NCBI GenBank assembly: GCA_021817875.1 | Contig: JAKAFQ010000069.1 | Coordinates: 1-12,077, forward strand | Direction of reading: 5' to 3' | DNA: 12,077 bases | DNA from: Pseudomonadota bacterium | GTDB taxonomy: Bacteria; Pseudomonadota; Gammaproteobacteria; Steroidobacterales; Steroidobacteraceae | Shown here: in pieces, positions 6,410 to 12,077 of the stretch | Layout of the letters: the number at the start of each line of letters is the position of its first letter | How positions within the stretch are numbered: the first letter of the stretch is position 1 | Notes under the pieces: generated by a model | What the model saw: only the letters and a program-made list of their open reading frames with translations | The model's database searches: none | Told to the model about the DNA's origin: nothing | Program-made: the position numbers and the translations under genes

Positions 6410-7230
6410 ACGGCGAGGCCGCGGCGCTCAGCGTCGAGGGTCTGGGGGTCTCGTTCTCCGGACGCCCGATCCTCAGGGACGTGGATTTTCAGGTGGCCCC
6501 CGGTGAGTTCTGCGCGCTGATCGGCGCCAACGGCTCGGGCAAGACAACGCTGCTGAAGAGCATTCTCGGCCTGATCAGGCCGCAGGCGGGCACGGTCCGG
6601 ATCGCAGCCGAAGGCTCAGGCGCTGCGCGCATCGGTTATGTGCCGCAGAGGATTCTGCTCGATCCACACCTGCCGCTGCGCGCACGCGACGTGGTGGCGC
6701 TCGGTCTCGACGGGGCCCGCCCGGGGCTGCCGCTTCCCTGCGGCGCGCGCGATGCGCGCGTCGACGAAATGCTGCGGGAGGTCGGTGCCGGTGAATTCGC
6801 CGGCCGACGGGTCGGGCAGCTCTCCGGCGGGCAGCAGCAACGGATCCTGGTGGCGCATGCGCTGGTGCGGCGCCCGCGGCTGCTGCTGCTCGATGAGCCG
6901 CTCGCGAACCTCGATGTCCGCAGCACGGCGGAGATCGTCGCACTGCTGCGCCGCCTGTCGGCGCGCTACGCGACGGCGATCCTGCTCTCGGCCCATGACA
7001 TGAACCCGCTGCTGCCGGTCATGGACCGCATCGTGTACCTCGCCAACGGCTGCGCCGTCAGCGGCAGGGCCGACGAGGTGGTGCGCACCGAGGTGTTGAG
7101 TCGCCTCTACGGCTACCATGTCGATGTGGTGCGGGTTCACGGCCGGGTGGTGGTGATCGCGGCGCACGAGCCCGAGGAAATCCGCGCCGCCCTCGCGCGT
7201 GATCCGGTGCACACCGCCCCGATCCCCTAG
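6406..7230 (+). CDS. zinc/manganese ABC transporter ATP-binding protein (ZnuC-like)
   Basis: This 274-residue ABC ATPase powers metal import from the cytoplasmic side. All motifs are intact: Walker A GANGSGKTT (40-48), Q-loop Gln81 in YVPQ, signature LSGGQQQR (139-146), Walker B LLLLDE (159-164), D-loop LANLD (166-170) and H-loop His197 in SAHDMN. The C-terminal extension (YGYHVDVVRVHGRVVVIAAHE) is the short tail common in metal-type ATPases of this family. The GTG start overlaps the previous stop by 4 bp, implying translational coupling. The gene ends in TAG, whereas nearly every other gene in this window ends in TGA. The downstream permease starts two codons later in the same frame. Confidence 0.93.
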   Translation: MNGEAAALSVEGLGVSFSGRPILRDVDFQVAPGEFCALIGANGSGKTTLLKSILGLIRPQAGTVRIAAEGSGAARIGYVPQRILLDPHLPLRARDVVALGLDGARPGLPLPCGARDARVDEMLREVGAGEFAGRRVGQLSGGQQQRILVAHALVRRPRLLLLDEPLANLDVRSTAEIVALLRRLSARYATAILLSAHDMNPLLPVMDRIVYLANGCAVSGRADEVVRTEVLSRLYGYHVDVVRVHGRVVVIAAHEPEEIRAALARDPVHTAPIP

Positions 7231-7236
7231 TCGCGC

Positions 7237-8136
7237 ATGCACCACGTCCTGACACTGATGTTCGCGCCGGGCTTCATGCGCAACGGCCCGGTGCACACGG
7301 CGCTGATCGTCGGAGGCGGGGCCGCACTGGTGTGCGCCGCGGTCGGGGTGTTCACCGTCATGCGCGGGCAGTCCTTCGCCGGGCACGCCCTGGCGGATGT
7401 GGCGAGCGCGGGAGGATCGGCGGCGCTGCTGCTCGGGATCAGTCCGCTGGCGGGCTTTCTCGGCATCTCGGCGCTCGCCGGCGGCGCGATGGAGTGGGCC
7501 GATGTGCGGGACGCCCGCGAGCGGGATCTGGTCACCGGCGTGACGCTCGGAGTCGGATTGGGACTCACGGCCCTGTTTCTGTACTTCGACACGGTCTTCA
7601 GGAGCACCAGCGGCGCGGCGGTCACCGTCCTGTTCGGATCGCTGTTCACCATCCCCGCCTCGATCGTCCCGGTGGCGCTCGGGGTCGCCGTGGCCGCGCT
7701 GCTCGCCATCGGCGCGGTCTATCGGCCGCTGCTGGTGAGTGCGCTGTCGGAGGATCTTGCGCAGGCCCAGGGGGTGCGCGTGAGGCTGACCGCGCTCGTG
7801 CACGCGCTGGCGCTCGCCCTTGCGGTGTCCCTGTCGGCGATGACGGTCGGGGCGATCCTCTCCACGGCATTGCTGATCGGACCGGCGGCCACGGCGCTGC
7901 GTCTGGCCGACCGGCCGGGCAGGGCGCTGGCGCTCGCCGTACTGATCGGGCTCGCGGCGACCTGGGGCGGCATTCTGCTCGCCTACGACAGCTTCTACTG
8001 GACCCCGGGACACGGCTGGCCGGTGAGCTTCTTCATCGTCCTGCTGATTTTCATCGCCTATCTGTTTGCGCACCTCGCCGTGCGCGTGCACGGGACATTT
8101 CACGCGTGGTGGACCTGCCGGCCGGCGGGAGGCTGA
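7237..8136 (+). CDS. metal ABC transporter permease, ABC-3 family (first of two)
   Basis: The 299-residue product is an integral membrane protein with about eight hydrophobic segments. It has the ABC-3 family layout: an N-terminal segment ending in VFTVMRGQSFAGHALADVASAGGSAALLLG, a central SALSEDLAQAQGVRVRLTALVHA that carries the ATPase-contact loop, and the conserved SAMTVGAILSTALLIGPAATAL. Its ligands would be delivered by the upstream binding protein. The ATG is 6 bp after the ATPase stop and in the same frame as it; no strong ribosome-binding site lies in between, which suggests translation by coupling. The C-terminus (HGTFHAWWTCRPAGG) is short. It is clearly different from the next permease, so the two may form a heterodimeric channel. 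Confidence 0.92.
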   Translation: MHHVLTLMFAPGFMRNGPVHTALIVGGGAALVCAAVGVFTVMRGQSFAGHALADVASAGGSAALLLGISPLAGFLGISALAGGAMEWADVRDARERDLVTGVTLGVGLGLTALFLYFDTVFRSTSGAAVTVLFGSLFTIPASIVPVALGVAVAALLAIGAVYRPLLVSALSEDLAQAQGVRVRLTALVHALALALAVSLSAMTVGAILSTALLIGPAATALRLADRPGRALALAVLIGLAATWGGILLAYDSFYWTPGHGWPVSFFIVLLIFIAYLFAHLAVRVHGTFHAWWTCRPAGG

Positions 8137-8138
8137 GG

Positions 8139-8948
8139 ATGTTCGGCGGCGTCATGACCAATGCCTGGATCGTCGCCACCCTGGTGGCGATCGTCTGCGG
8201 TGTCGTGGGTTTCTTCGTGGTCCTGCGGCGCGCTTCCTTCGCGGCGCACGTGCTGCCGCTCGGGGCGTTTCCCGGTGCCGCGGCGGCGAGTCTGCTCGGG
8301 GTGAACGAGCTGGCCGGAATCGTGGCGTTTTCCGGCCTCGGGGTGTTCGGGATCAGCCAGCTGCAGCGCTGGGAGCGCTGGGAGGTGGCGAGCGCACTGT
8401 GGCTCGCCGCGGCGCTCGCGCTCGGCACGCTGCTGCTGAGCCTGACACGCCAGTACTCGCAGAGTCTCTACGCGCTGCTGTTCGGCCAGGTGCTCGGGAT
8501 CAGCCCCGGGGAGATCCTGCCGGTGGCCGCGCTGAGTGCGCTCGCCATCGCGGTGACGTTCGCGCTGTTCCGCCCGCTGTTGCTCGATTCGCTTTCCCCG
8601 GAGCTCGCCGAAGCCGCGGGAGTCGCGAGCCGGCGGATGGAGTTCGCCTTCCTTGCGGTGCTGGCGCTCTCGAGCGCCATGGCATTGCCGGTCGTCGGTG
8701 CACTGATGGTGTTCAGCCTGATGGTCGGTCCGGCCTCCGCGGCGCGCTTTCTCACCGACCGGCCGCTGGCGGCCCTGGCGCTGTCCGTCGGGCTGTCCCT
8801 TGCCACCGTGTGGGGTGCCATCGCGTTGTCCTACCTGTCCGACTGGCCGGTGGGCTTTTTCGTCGGCACCCTGGGCGGACTGTGCTATGCGCTGGGGCGC
8901 CTGCGTCATCGTGCGGCCTCGGCTCGCCGGCTCACCGGGCGGAGCTGA
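8139..8948 (+). CDS. metal ABC transporter permease, ABC-3 family (second of two)
   Basis: The 269-residue membrane protein shows the same ABC-3 landmarks as its neighbour: FFVVLRRASFAAHVLPLGAFPGAAAASLLG near the N-terminus, the ATPase-contact loop SPELAEAAGVASRRMEFAFLAV, and SAMALPVVGALMVFSLMVGPASAARFL. The ATG at 8139 is 2 bp after the previous stop and is preceded by GGGAGG (8127-8132), a good ribosome-binding site; an in-frame ATG at 8154 is possible but less well placed. Sequence identity to the first permease is evidently low outside the motifs. Its stop shares one base with the ATG of zur (TGATG), so all five operon genes are tightly coupled. Confidence 0.92.
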   Translation: MFGGVMTNAWIVATLVAIVCGVVGFFVVLRRASFAAHVLPLGAFPGAAAASLLGVNELAGIVAFSGLGVFGISQLQRWERWEVASALWLAAALALGTLLLSLTRQYSQSLYALLFGQVLGISPGEILPVAALSALAIAVTFALFRPLLLDSLSPELAEAAGVASRRMEFAFLAVLALSSAMALPVVGALMVFSLMVGPASAARFLTDRPLAALALSVGLSLATVWGAIALSYLSDWPVGFFVGTLGGLCYALGRLRHRAASARRLTGRS

Positions 8949-9427
8949 TGCGCACCCCGCGCAAAGCGGACACCCCGCCGCGCCTCGAGCGGGCGCTGCA
9001 CCGGCTGGAAGATCTGTGTCGGGCCCGCGGTCAGCGCCTGACGCGGCAGCGGCGCGCCGTGCTGGCGAAGCTCCTCGCGGCAGGCAAGGCGCTCTCGGCG
9101 TATGAGCTTCTCGAGCGGCTGCGTCCCGAGGACCGCAGATCCACTCCGGCGAGCGTGTATCGGACCCTGGACTTCCTGATGCAGCTCGGCGTCGTTCACC
9201 GGCTCGAGAGCACCCGCACCTTCGTCCTGTGCGAGCATCCCGATGCGCCGCACCGGGGGCAGTTTCTGATCTGCCGCCGCTGCGGTCAGGTCGTGGAGGC
9301 CTAGTATAAACGGATTGCCGCGGCCACCGACAGACTGGGCCAGCGACTCGGCTTCTCGCTCGATCAGCGCATCGTCGAATTGACGGGCGTGTGCCAAGGT
9401 TGCCGGGGGCACGGCGTTCGTCACTGA
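8948..9427 (+). pseudogene. zur: Fur-family zinc uptake regulator interrupted by an in-frame TAG
   Basis: Read as one frame of 160 codons (including the final TGA), this is a Zur-type repressor. It has a winged helix with recognition helix TPASVYRTLDFL (66-77), probable regulatory zinc ligands His84, Cys95, His102 and Glu117, first structural knuckle CRRC (109-112), dimerisation region LGQRLGFSLDQRIVELTG, and second knuckle CQGC (149-152). Codon 119 (9302-9304) is TAG. Translation stopping there yields 118 residues without most of the dimerisation domain and without the second CxxC, so it is probably inactive. The codons after the TAG remain in frame and align with the expected Zur C-terminus, so this is a single nonsense change rather than a frameshift. 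A sequencing or assembly error, or natural readthrough, are the alternatives. It is the last gene of the operon it would be expected to repress. Confidence 0.85.
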
Positions 9428-9476
9428 GACGGCAGGGGAATCGGGCCGCTACGCCGGATAATCCCTATTGACCCCG

Positions 9477-9493
9477 GCTGGCGCTACGCCAGC
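9477..9493 (+). promoter_or_regulatory. perfect hairpin abutting the first ATG of the NiCoT gene
   Basis: GCTGGCG-CTA-CGCCAGC is a 7-bp perfect stem with a 3-nt loop, ending directly before the ATG at 9494. In the mRNA it would occlude initiation at that ATG. The internal ATG at 9506 is preceded by GAGGG (9496-9500) at 5-nt spacing, so ribosomes may use it instead. Control by the fold is inference. Confidence 0.45.
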
Positions 9494-9505
9494 ATGAGGG
9501 CCGCT

Positions 9506-10525
9506 ATGCCATCCTCTGCCGCGATCGGCACGCTGCGCCGGCGGATCCTCCACATCGGGGTGAGCCTGGCGGTTGGCAATCTCATCGCCTGGGCGGGCGC
9601 GTTGGTGCTGTTTCGGCACCATCCGCTGCTGATGGGCGCGGCGGTGCTCGCTTACGGCTTCGGCCTGCGCCACGCGGTGGATGCGGACCACATCGCGGCC
9701 ATCGACAACCTGACCCGCAAACTCATGCAGGAGGGCAAGCAGCCGCTGACGGTCGGGTTGTACTTCTCGCTCGGTCACTCGACCGTCGTGGTCGCGCTCA
9801 CCCTGCTGGTGGCGATCGCGGCATCGGTGCTGAAAGCCCACATCGGGCACTGGAAGGTCGTGGGGGGTGTGATCGGCACGGCCGTTTCGGCCTTGTTCCT
9901 GTTCGCAATCGCGGCGGTGAATCTCGTCATCCTCGCGGCCACCTGGCGCACCTTCCGGGATACGCGTCGCGGCCGTCGGCCGCCCGACGCCTCGGAACTG
10001 CCCTGCGGCGGGGGCCTGATGACCCGGCTCTTCCGCGGGATTTTTCGCCTGATCGAACACCCCTGGCAGGTGTACGGTCTCGGTCTGCTGTTCGGCCTCG
10101 GGTTCGATACCGCCTCGCAGGTCGGACTGCTCGGCGTCTCGGCGATGAGCGCCTCGAAGGGTCTCTCGCCCTGGACCATCCTGGTGCTTCCGGCGCTGTT
10201 CTCCGCCGGCATGGCGCTCGTTGATACCGCCGACAGCGTGCTGATGCTCGGTGCCTACGGCTGGGCATTCGTCAAGCCGATCCGCAGGCTCTATTACAAC
10301 CTCACCCTGACGACGCTGTCGGTGCTGGTCGCGCTGCTGATCGGCGGGATCGAGACCCTGGGGCTGATCGCCAGTGACCGCAAGCCGCTCGACGGGTTCT
10401 GGAGAGGGGTCGCGGCGCTCAACGCCGACTTCGGACTGCTCGGCTACGGGATCATCGGGCTGTTCGCACTCGGCTGGCTGGTCGCGCTCCTCGTTTACAG
10501 GATGAAGCGCTACGAGACAACTTGA
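9506..10525 (+). CDS. nickel/cobalt permease, NiCoT (HoxN/NixA) family
   Basis: The 339-residue inner-membrane protein has about eight hydrophobic segments and the NiCoT signatures in order: GLRHAVDADHIAAIDN (about 53-68; the HX4DH metal site), FSLGHSTVVV (87-96), GLGFDTASQV (197-206) and GMALVDTADS (235-244). The third motif is usually GFDTATE; the SQ variant here is a small deviation near the transport path. NiCoT proteins are single-subunit secondary importers of Ni2+ and/or Co2+, for hydrogenase, urease or B12 enzymes; the preferred metal cannot be read from sequence. I favour ATG 9506 because of the GAGGG before it; ATG 9494 would add MRAA. It lies about 80 bp after the zur frame in the same direction, so it may be co-transcribed with the Zn operon. 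Confidence 0.93.
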   Translation: MPSSAAIGTLRRRILHIGVSLAVGNLIAWAGALVLFRHHPLLMGAAVLAYGFGLRHAVDADHIAAIDNLTRKLMQEGKQPLTVGLYFSLGHSTVVVALTLLVAIAASVLKAHIGHWKVVGGVIGTAVSALFLFAIAAVNLVILAATWRTFRDTRRGRRPPDASELPCGGGLMTRLFRGIFRLIEHPWQVYGLGLLFGLGFDTASQVGLLGVSAMSASKGLSPWTILVLPALFSAGMALVDTADSVLMLGAYGWAFVKPIRRLYYNLTLTTLSVLVALLIGGIETLGLIASDRKPLDGFWRGVAALNADFGLLGYGIIGLFALGWLVALLVYRMKRYETT

Positions 10526-10628
10526 GCGGTGGTGTCACGGATTGCCCGCGGCCAGCTGCGTCCGGACGTCGGTTCCGACGCGGGCACTGTGCGACGGGCG
10601 GCGAGGGCAGAAGGGAGGAGCCCCATTG

Positions 10629-10663
10629 GCGGATGACCGGTCGCCGGGCGACCGGTCATCCGC
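10629..10663. terminator. perfect 15-bp hairpin, bidirectional terminator
   Basis: Positions 10629-10643 (GCGGATGACCGGTCG) are the exact reverse complement of 10649-10663, with a 5-nt loop. It lies in the 153-bp gap between the ends of two convergent genes, 15 bp from the HiPIP stop. No long U-tract follows on either strand, but stem length and position strongly suggest transcription ending from both sides. Confidence 0.7.
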
Positions 10664-10678
10664 TCATCGGCAGAACGA

Positions 10679-11029
10679 TCAGCTTCTGGCGTTGAACGAG
10701 GCGCACCAGCCGCCGGCATCGACCGCATAGCCGGCGAAGATCTGACAGCCGGCAAAGCCCGACGTCTGACCCGGCTTGCCCTGGAAGAACCGGCACAGAC
10801 CGCAATGCTCGCCCGGCTTGTAGGCCGGGAACTTCGCGCGGTCGACCAGCTTGGCATTTGCCCGGTAGCCGAGGGACTTGGCGAGCGGATCAGCCTCCGA
10901 GAGATGCGGCAGGGCGGCGGCCTGCGCGGTGCGCGGGCGCAGACCGATGACGGCGACGGACGCGGCGACGGCCGCAGTCGTCAGAAAAGCACGGCGAGAC
11001 GGATCAGGACGGTTCTTGGACTCAGACAC
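10679..11029 (-). CDS. hip: high-potential iron-sulfur protein (HiPIP), Tat-exported
   Basis: The 116-residue precursor carries a twin-arginine signal (SRRAFL, 11-16), a hydrophobic core and a cleavage-like AQA-A near residue 37. The cofactor is therefore inserted in the cytoplasm and the folded protein sent to the periplasm. The mature part has the four cluster ligands in HiPIP spacing: Cys76 and Cys79 (CGLC), Cys95 (GFAGC) and Cys109 (GGWC), holding one [4Fe-4S]3+/2+ cluster. Small periplasmic HiPIPs donate electrons to photosynthetic reaction centres, terminal oxidases or iron/sulfur oxidation chains; the neighbours do not say which. The GTG start is preceded by GGAGG at 7-nt spacing, the best ribosome-binding site in this window, which fits high expression. 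Confidence 0.96.
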   Translation of the reverse strand: MSESKNRPDPSRRAFLTTAAVAASVAVIGLRPRTAQAAALPHLSEADPLAKSLGYRANAKLVDRAKFPAYKPGEHCGLCRFFQGKPGQTSGFAGCQIFAGYAVDAGGWCASFNARS

Positions 11030-11057
11030 AGCTATACCTCCGCATGACTAGGGTCAA

Positions 11058-11087
11058 AGTATCGGCCAAGCCCCACGGGGCTGGCAA
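11058..11087 (-). promoter_or_regulatory. candidate promoter of the HiPIP gene
   Basis: On the minus strand, TTGCCA (11082-11087) and GATACT (11058-11063) match -35 and -10 at 5 and 4 of 6 positions with an 18-bp spacer. The start point would be near 11051, about 20 nt before the GTG. The spacer contains a small palindrome GCCCC-AC-GGGGC (11070-11081) that could be an operator or chance. Confidence 0.4.
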
Positions 11088-11213
11088 CCATGCCGACCTG
11101 TGGTAAATACTTATGGTTCCCCGTCCGCCGGGGACGATGCCTTCCTGCCCCGTCCGCGGCCGGGCATACCGGTCCTGCGGCCCCGAGCGCCGGCGCGCAG
11201 CGTTTCGGGGGCT

Positions 11214-11516
11214 TCACGGCCGCGCAGGGGAGTCCGTGCCGGCGAGCACGGCTTTCGGGGCGCCCTGAGGCCGCACGCGACCGCCGGTGATTTCGCCCTG
11301 GGGATCCCGGGCGAGCTCGACCAGCCCCTGCTCCTCCCAGGCGTGAAACAGCGCGGTCAGCACCCGGTTGTAGCGCTGCACCTGGTCGCGCTGCCGGGCC
11401 ATGTCCCGCACCGCCCTGCGGGAGTAGACGTGGGTGATGAGCCAGGCGAGCAGGGCGCCGACCACCGTCCCGGCGAGGGTGCCGGCGAGTTCCTGAGCCC
11501 ACAAATTGACGTTCAT
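11214..11516 (-). CDS. small single-pass membrane protein of unknown function
   Basis: The 100-residue product starts with a short polar segment (MNVNLWAQE), one strong Gly/Ala/Leu-rich membrane span (about ELAGTLAGTVVGALLAWLITHVYS), then a basic, highly charged helix (RRAVRDMARQRDQVQRYNRVLTALFHAWEEQGLVELARD) and a short basic tail. The helix may form a coiled coil on the cytoplasmic face. I do not recognise a family. Translation probably begins at the ATG at 11516 rather than at an upstream in-frame start, which would prepend 26 residues overlapping the previous gene; a weak GGGAAG precedes it. It lies 38 bp downstream of the transpeptidase-like gene in the same direction, so co-transcription is likely. 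Confidence 0.6.
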   Translation of the reverse strand: MNVNLWAQELAGTLAGTVVGALLAWLITHVYSRRAVRDMARQRDQVQRYNRVLTALFHAWEEQGLVELARDPQGEITGGRVRPQGAPKAVLAGTDSPARP

Positions 11517-11554
11517 GATGCTTCCCGGTTGGCTGAACTGCTTCGGACGTGCGC

Positions 11555-12077
11555 CTAAGCCGGACCGTGCAGAAAGGGTGAGGAATGCAGCCACTTCGCA
11601 TCCGGGTAATACCCGACCAGCACGGTGCCGGCGCGGATCAGTCTCACGATGGCGCTCTCGACCCTGCGGCTGAGGGCGAAGCAGCCCCAGCTGCGGCCCA
11701 GGCGGCCATGCTCCTGCGCGAATGTCCTGCTGACGTACCAGGCGCTGTGCACCACGATGTCACGCCGGTATGCGGCGCTGTTGAAATGAGGATCGAGCCC
11801 GTGCAGGCGCAGCGAATACCCATGCTCGCCGTAGTAGGTCTGCCCCGTCAGATAGACCCCGAGGCTGCTGGCGTCCGTGCCCGGTGTGTTGGAAAAACGG
11901 GTCGCGTAATCGAGCCCGCTGCCTTTGCCGTGGGCCACGTAGGTATAGAACAGCACCCGGCCGGTCCGCACGTTGGCGACGGCCATGCGCCTTCTGGCGG
12001 ACGGCAGAGAATAGTCGACGATGGTGACGAGCGGCTTGTCGGTCAGATGCCGCAGCCTGACATGCTCATACGCATCG
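11555..12077 (-). CDS. L,D-transpeptidase-like murein enzyme (YkuD_2 family), 5' end outside window
   Basis: The frame stays open to the right edge, so only the C-terminal 173 residues are seen. They begin DAYEHVRLRHLTDKPLVTIVDYSLPSARRRMAVANV and so extend past the first in-frame ATG at 11986. Family landmarks are the VAHGKGSG block, DIVVHSAWYVS (His110 of the visible part) and GRLGRSWGCFALS with the catalytic Cys132. These match the YkuD_2 murein L,D-transpeptidase catalytic domain, where the active-site motif is usually SWGCPAV. Such enzymes act in the periplasm on peptidoglycan stem peptides by a Cys-acyl intermediate; the specific reaction is not known for most members. The signal sequence must lie beyond the window. 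A small membrane protein gene follows 38 bp downstream. Confidence 0.88.
   Translation of the reverse strand, partial: DAYEHVRLRHLTDKPLVTIVDYSLPSARRRMAVANVRTGRVLFYTYVAHGKGSGLDYATRFSNTPGTDASSLGVYLTGQTYYGEHGYSLRLHGLDPHFNSAAYRRDIVVHSAWYVSRTFAQEHGRLGRSWGCFALSRRVESAIVRLIRAGTVLVGYYPDAKWLHSSPFLHGPA

Noticed and set aside
6616..8103. Minus-strand open frame (495 residues) opposite the ATPase and first permease
   Set aside because: Composition is the reverse-complement shadow of Leu/Ala-rich membrane and ATPase codons (His/Gln/Arg-rich); no domain is recognisable.
8066..8947. The part of the zur frame that stays open upstream of its ATG
   Set aside because: It translates to an Arg/Gly-rich shadow of the second permease; the ATG at 8948 starts exactly where Fur-like sequence begins.
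1..12077. CRISPR array, insertion sequence, tRNA or rRNA
   Set aside because: I saw no regularly spaced repeats, transposase motifs, terminal inverted repeats or tRNA-like cloverleaf on either strand.

Overview
The window is high-GC bacterial DNA, most like a gammaproteobacterium. This is inferred from a Tat-exported HiPIP, a DedA-PAP2-LssY fusion, a NiCoT metal permease and Zur-type zinc control appearing together; the genus cannot be read from the sequence. Genes are packed tightly and almost all of them end in TGA.

Layout. 1-510 (+): 3' part of a LURP-one/YxjI-like protein. 599-1270 (-): lipoprotein of unknown function, convergent with it. 1271-1953: about 680 bases without a convincing gene, holding a CRP-like palindrome and an imperfect hairpin. 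1954-2346 (+): small membrane protein with a zinc ribbon. 2518-2548: promoter embedded in a 14-bp direct repeat that also forms a dyad. 2641-3030 (+): single-domain rhodanese. 3334-5367 (+): DedA + PAP2 phosphatase + LssY C-terminal fusion protein.

5448-9427 (+) is the centre of the window, a metal-uptake operon: an operator-like palindrome over the probable -10 box, a TroA/ZnuA-type lipoprotein, an ATPase, two different ABC-3 permeases, and a Fur-family zinc regulator (zur). Junctions overlap or are a few bases apart. The zur reading frame is cut by an in-frame TAG at codon 119. Beyond it the same frame continues for 40 recognisable Zur codons, including the second CxxC zinc motif, to a TGA. 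A NiCoT nickel/cobalt permease (9506-10525) follows in the same direction, so the block looks like a transition-metal uptake locus.

A perfect 15-bp hairpin (10629-10663) separates this block from three minus-strand genes: a HiPIP electron carrier, a small membrane-anchored protein, and an L,D-transpeptidase-like enzyme that runs off the right edge.

How it works together: the lipoprotein should capture Zn (or Mn) in the periplasm, the two permeases and the ATPase import it, and Zur should repress the operon at the 5461-5475 palindrome when zinc is plentiful. The amber codon predicts that this feedback is broken, or that the codon is read through. I see no CRISPR array, transposase, rRNA or tRNA. 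The strongest leads are the interrupted zur and the two operator/promoter arrangements, not a clearly new multi-gene system.
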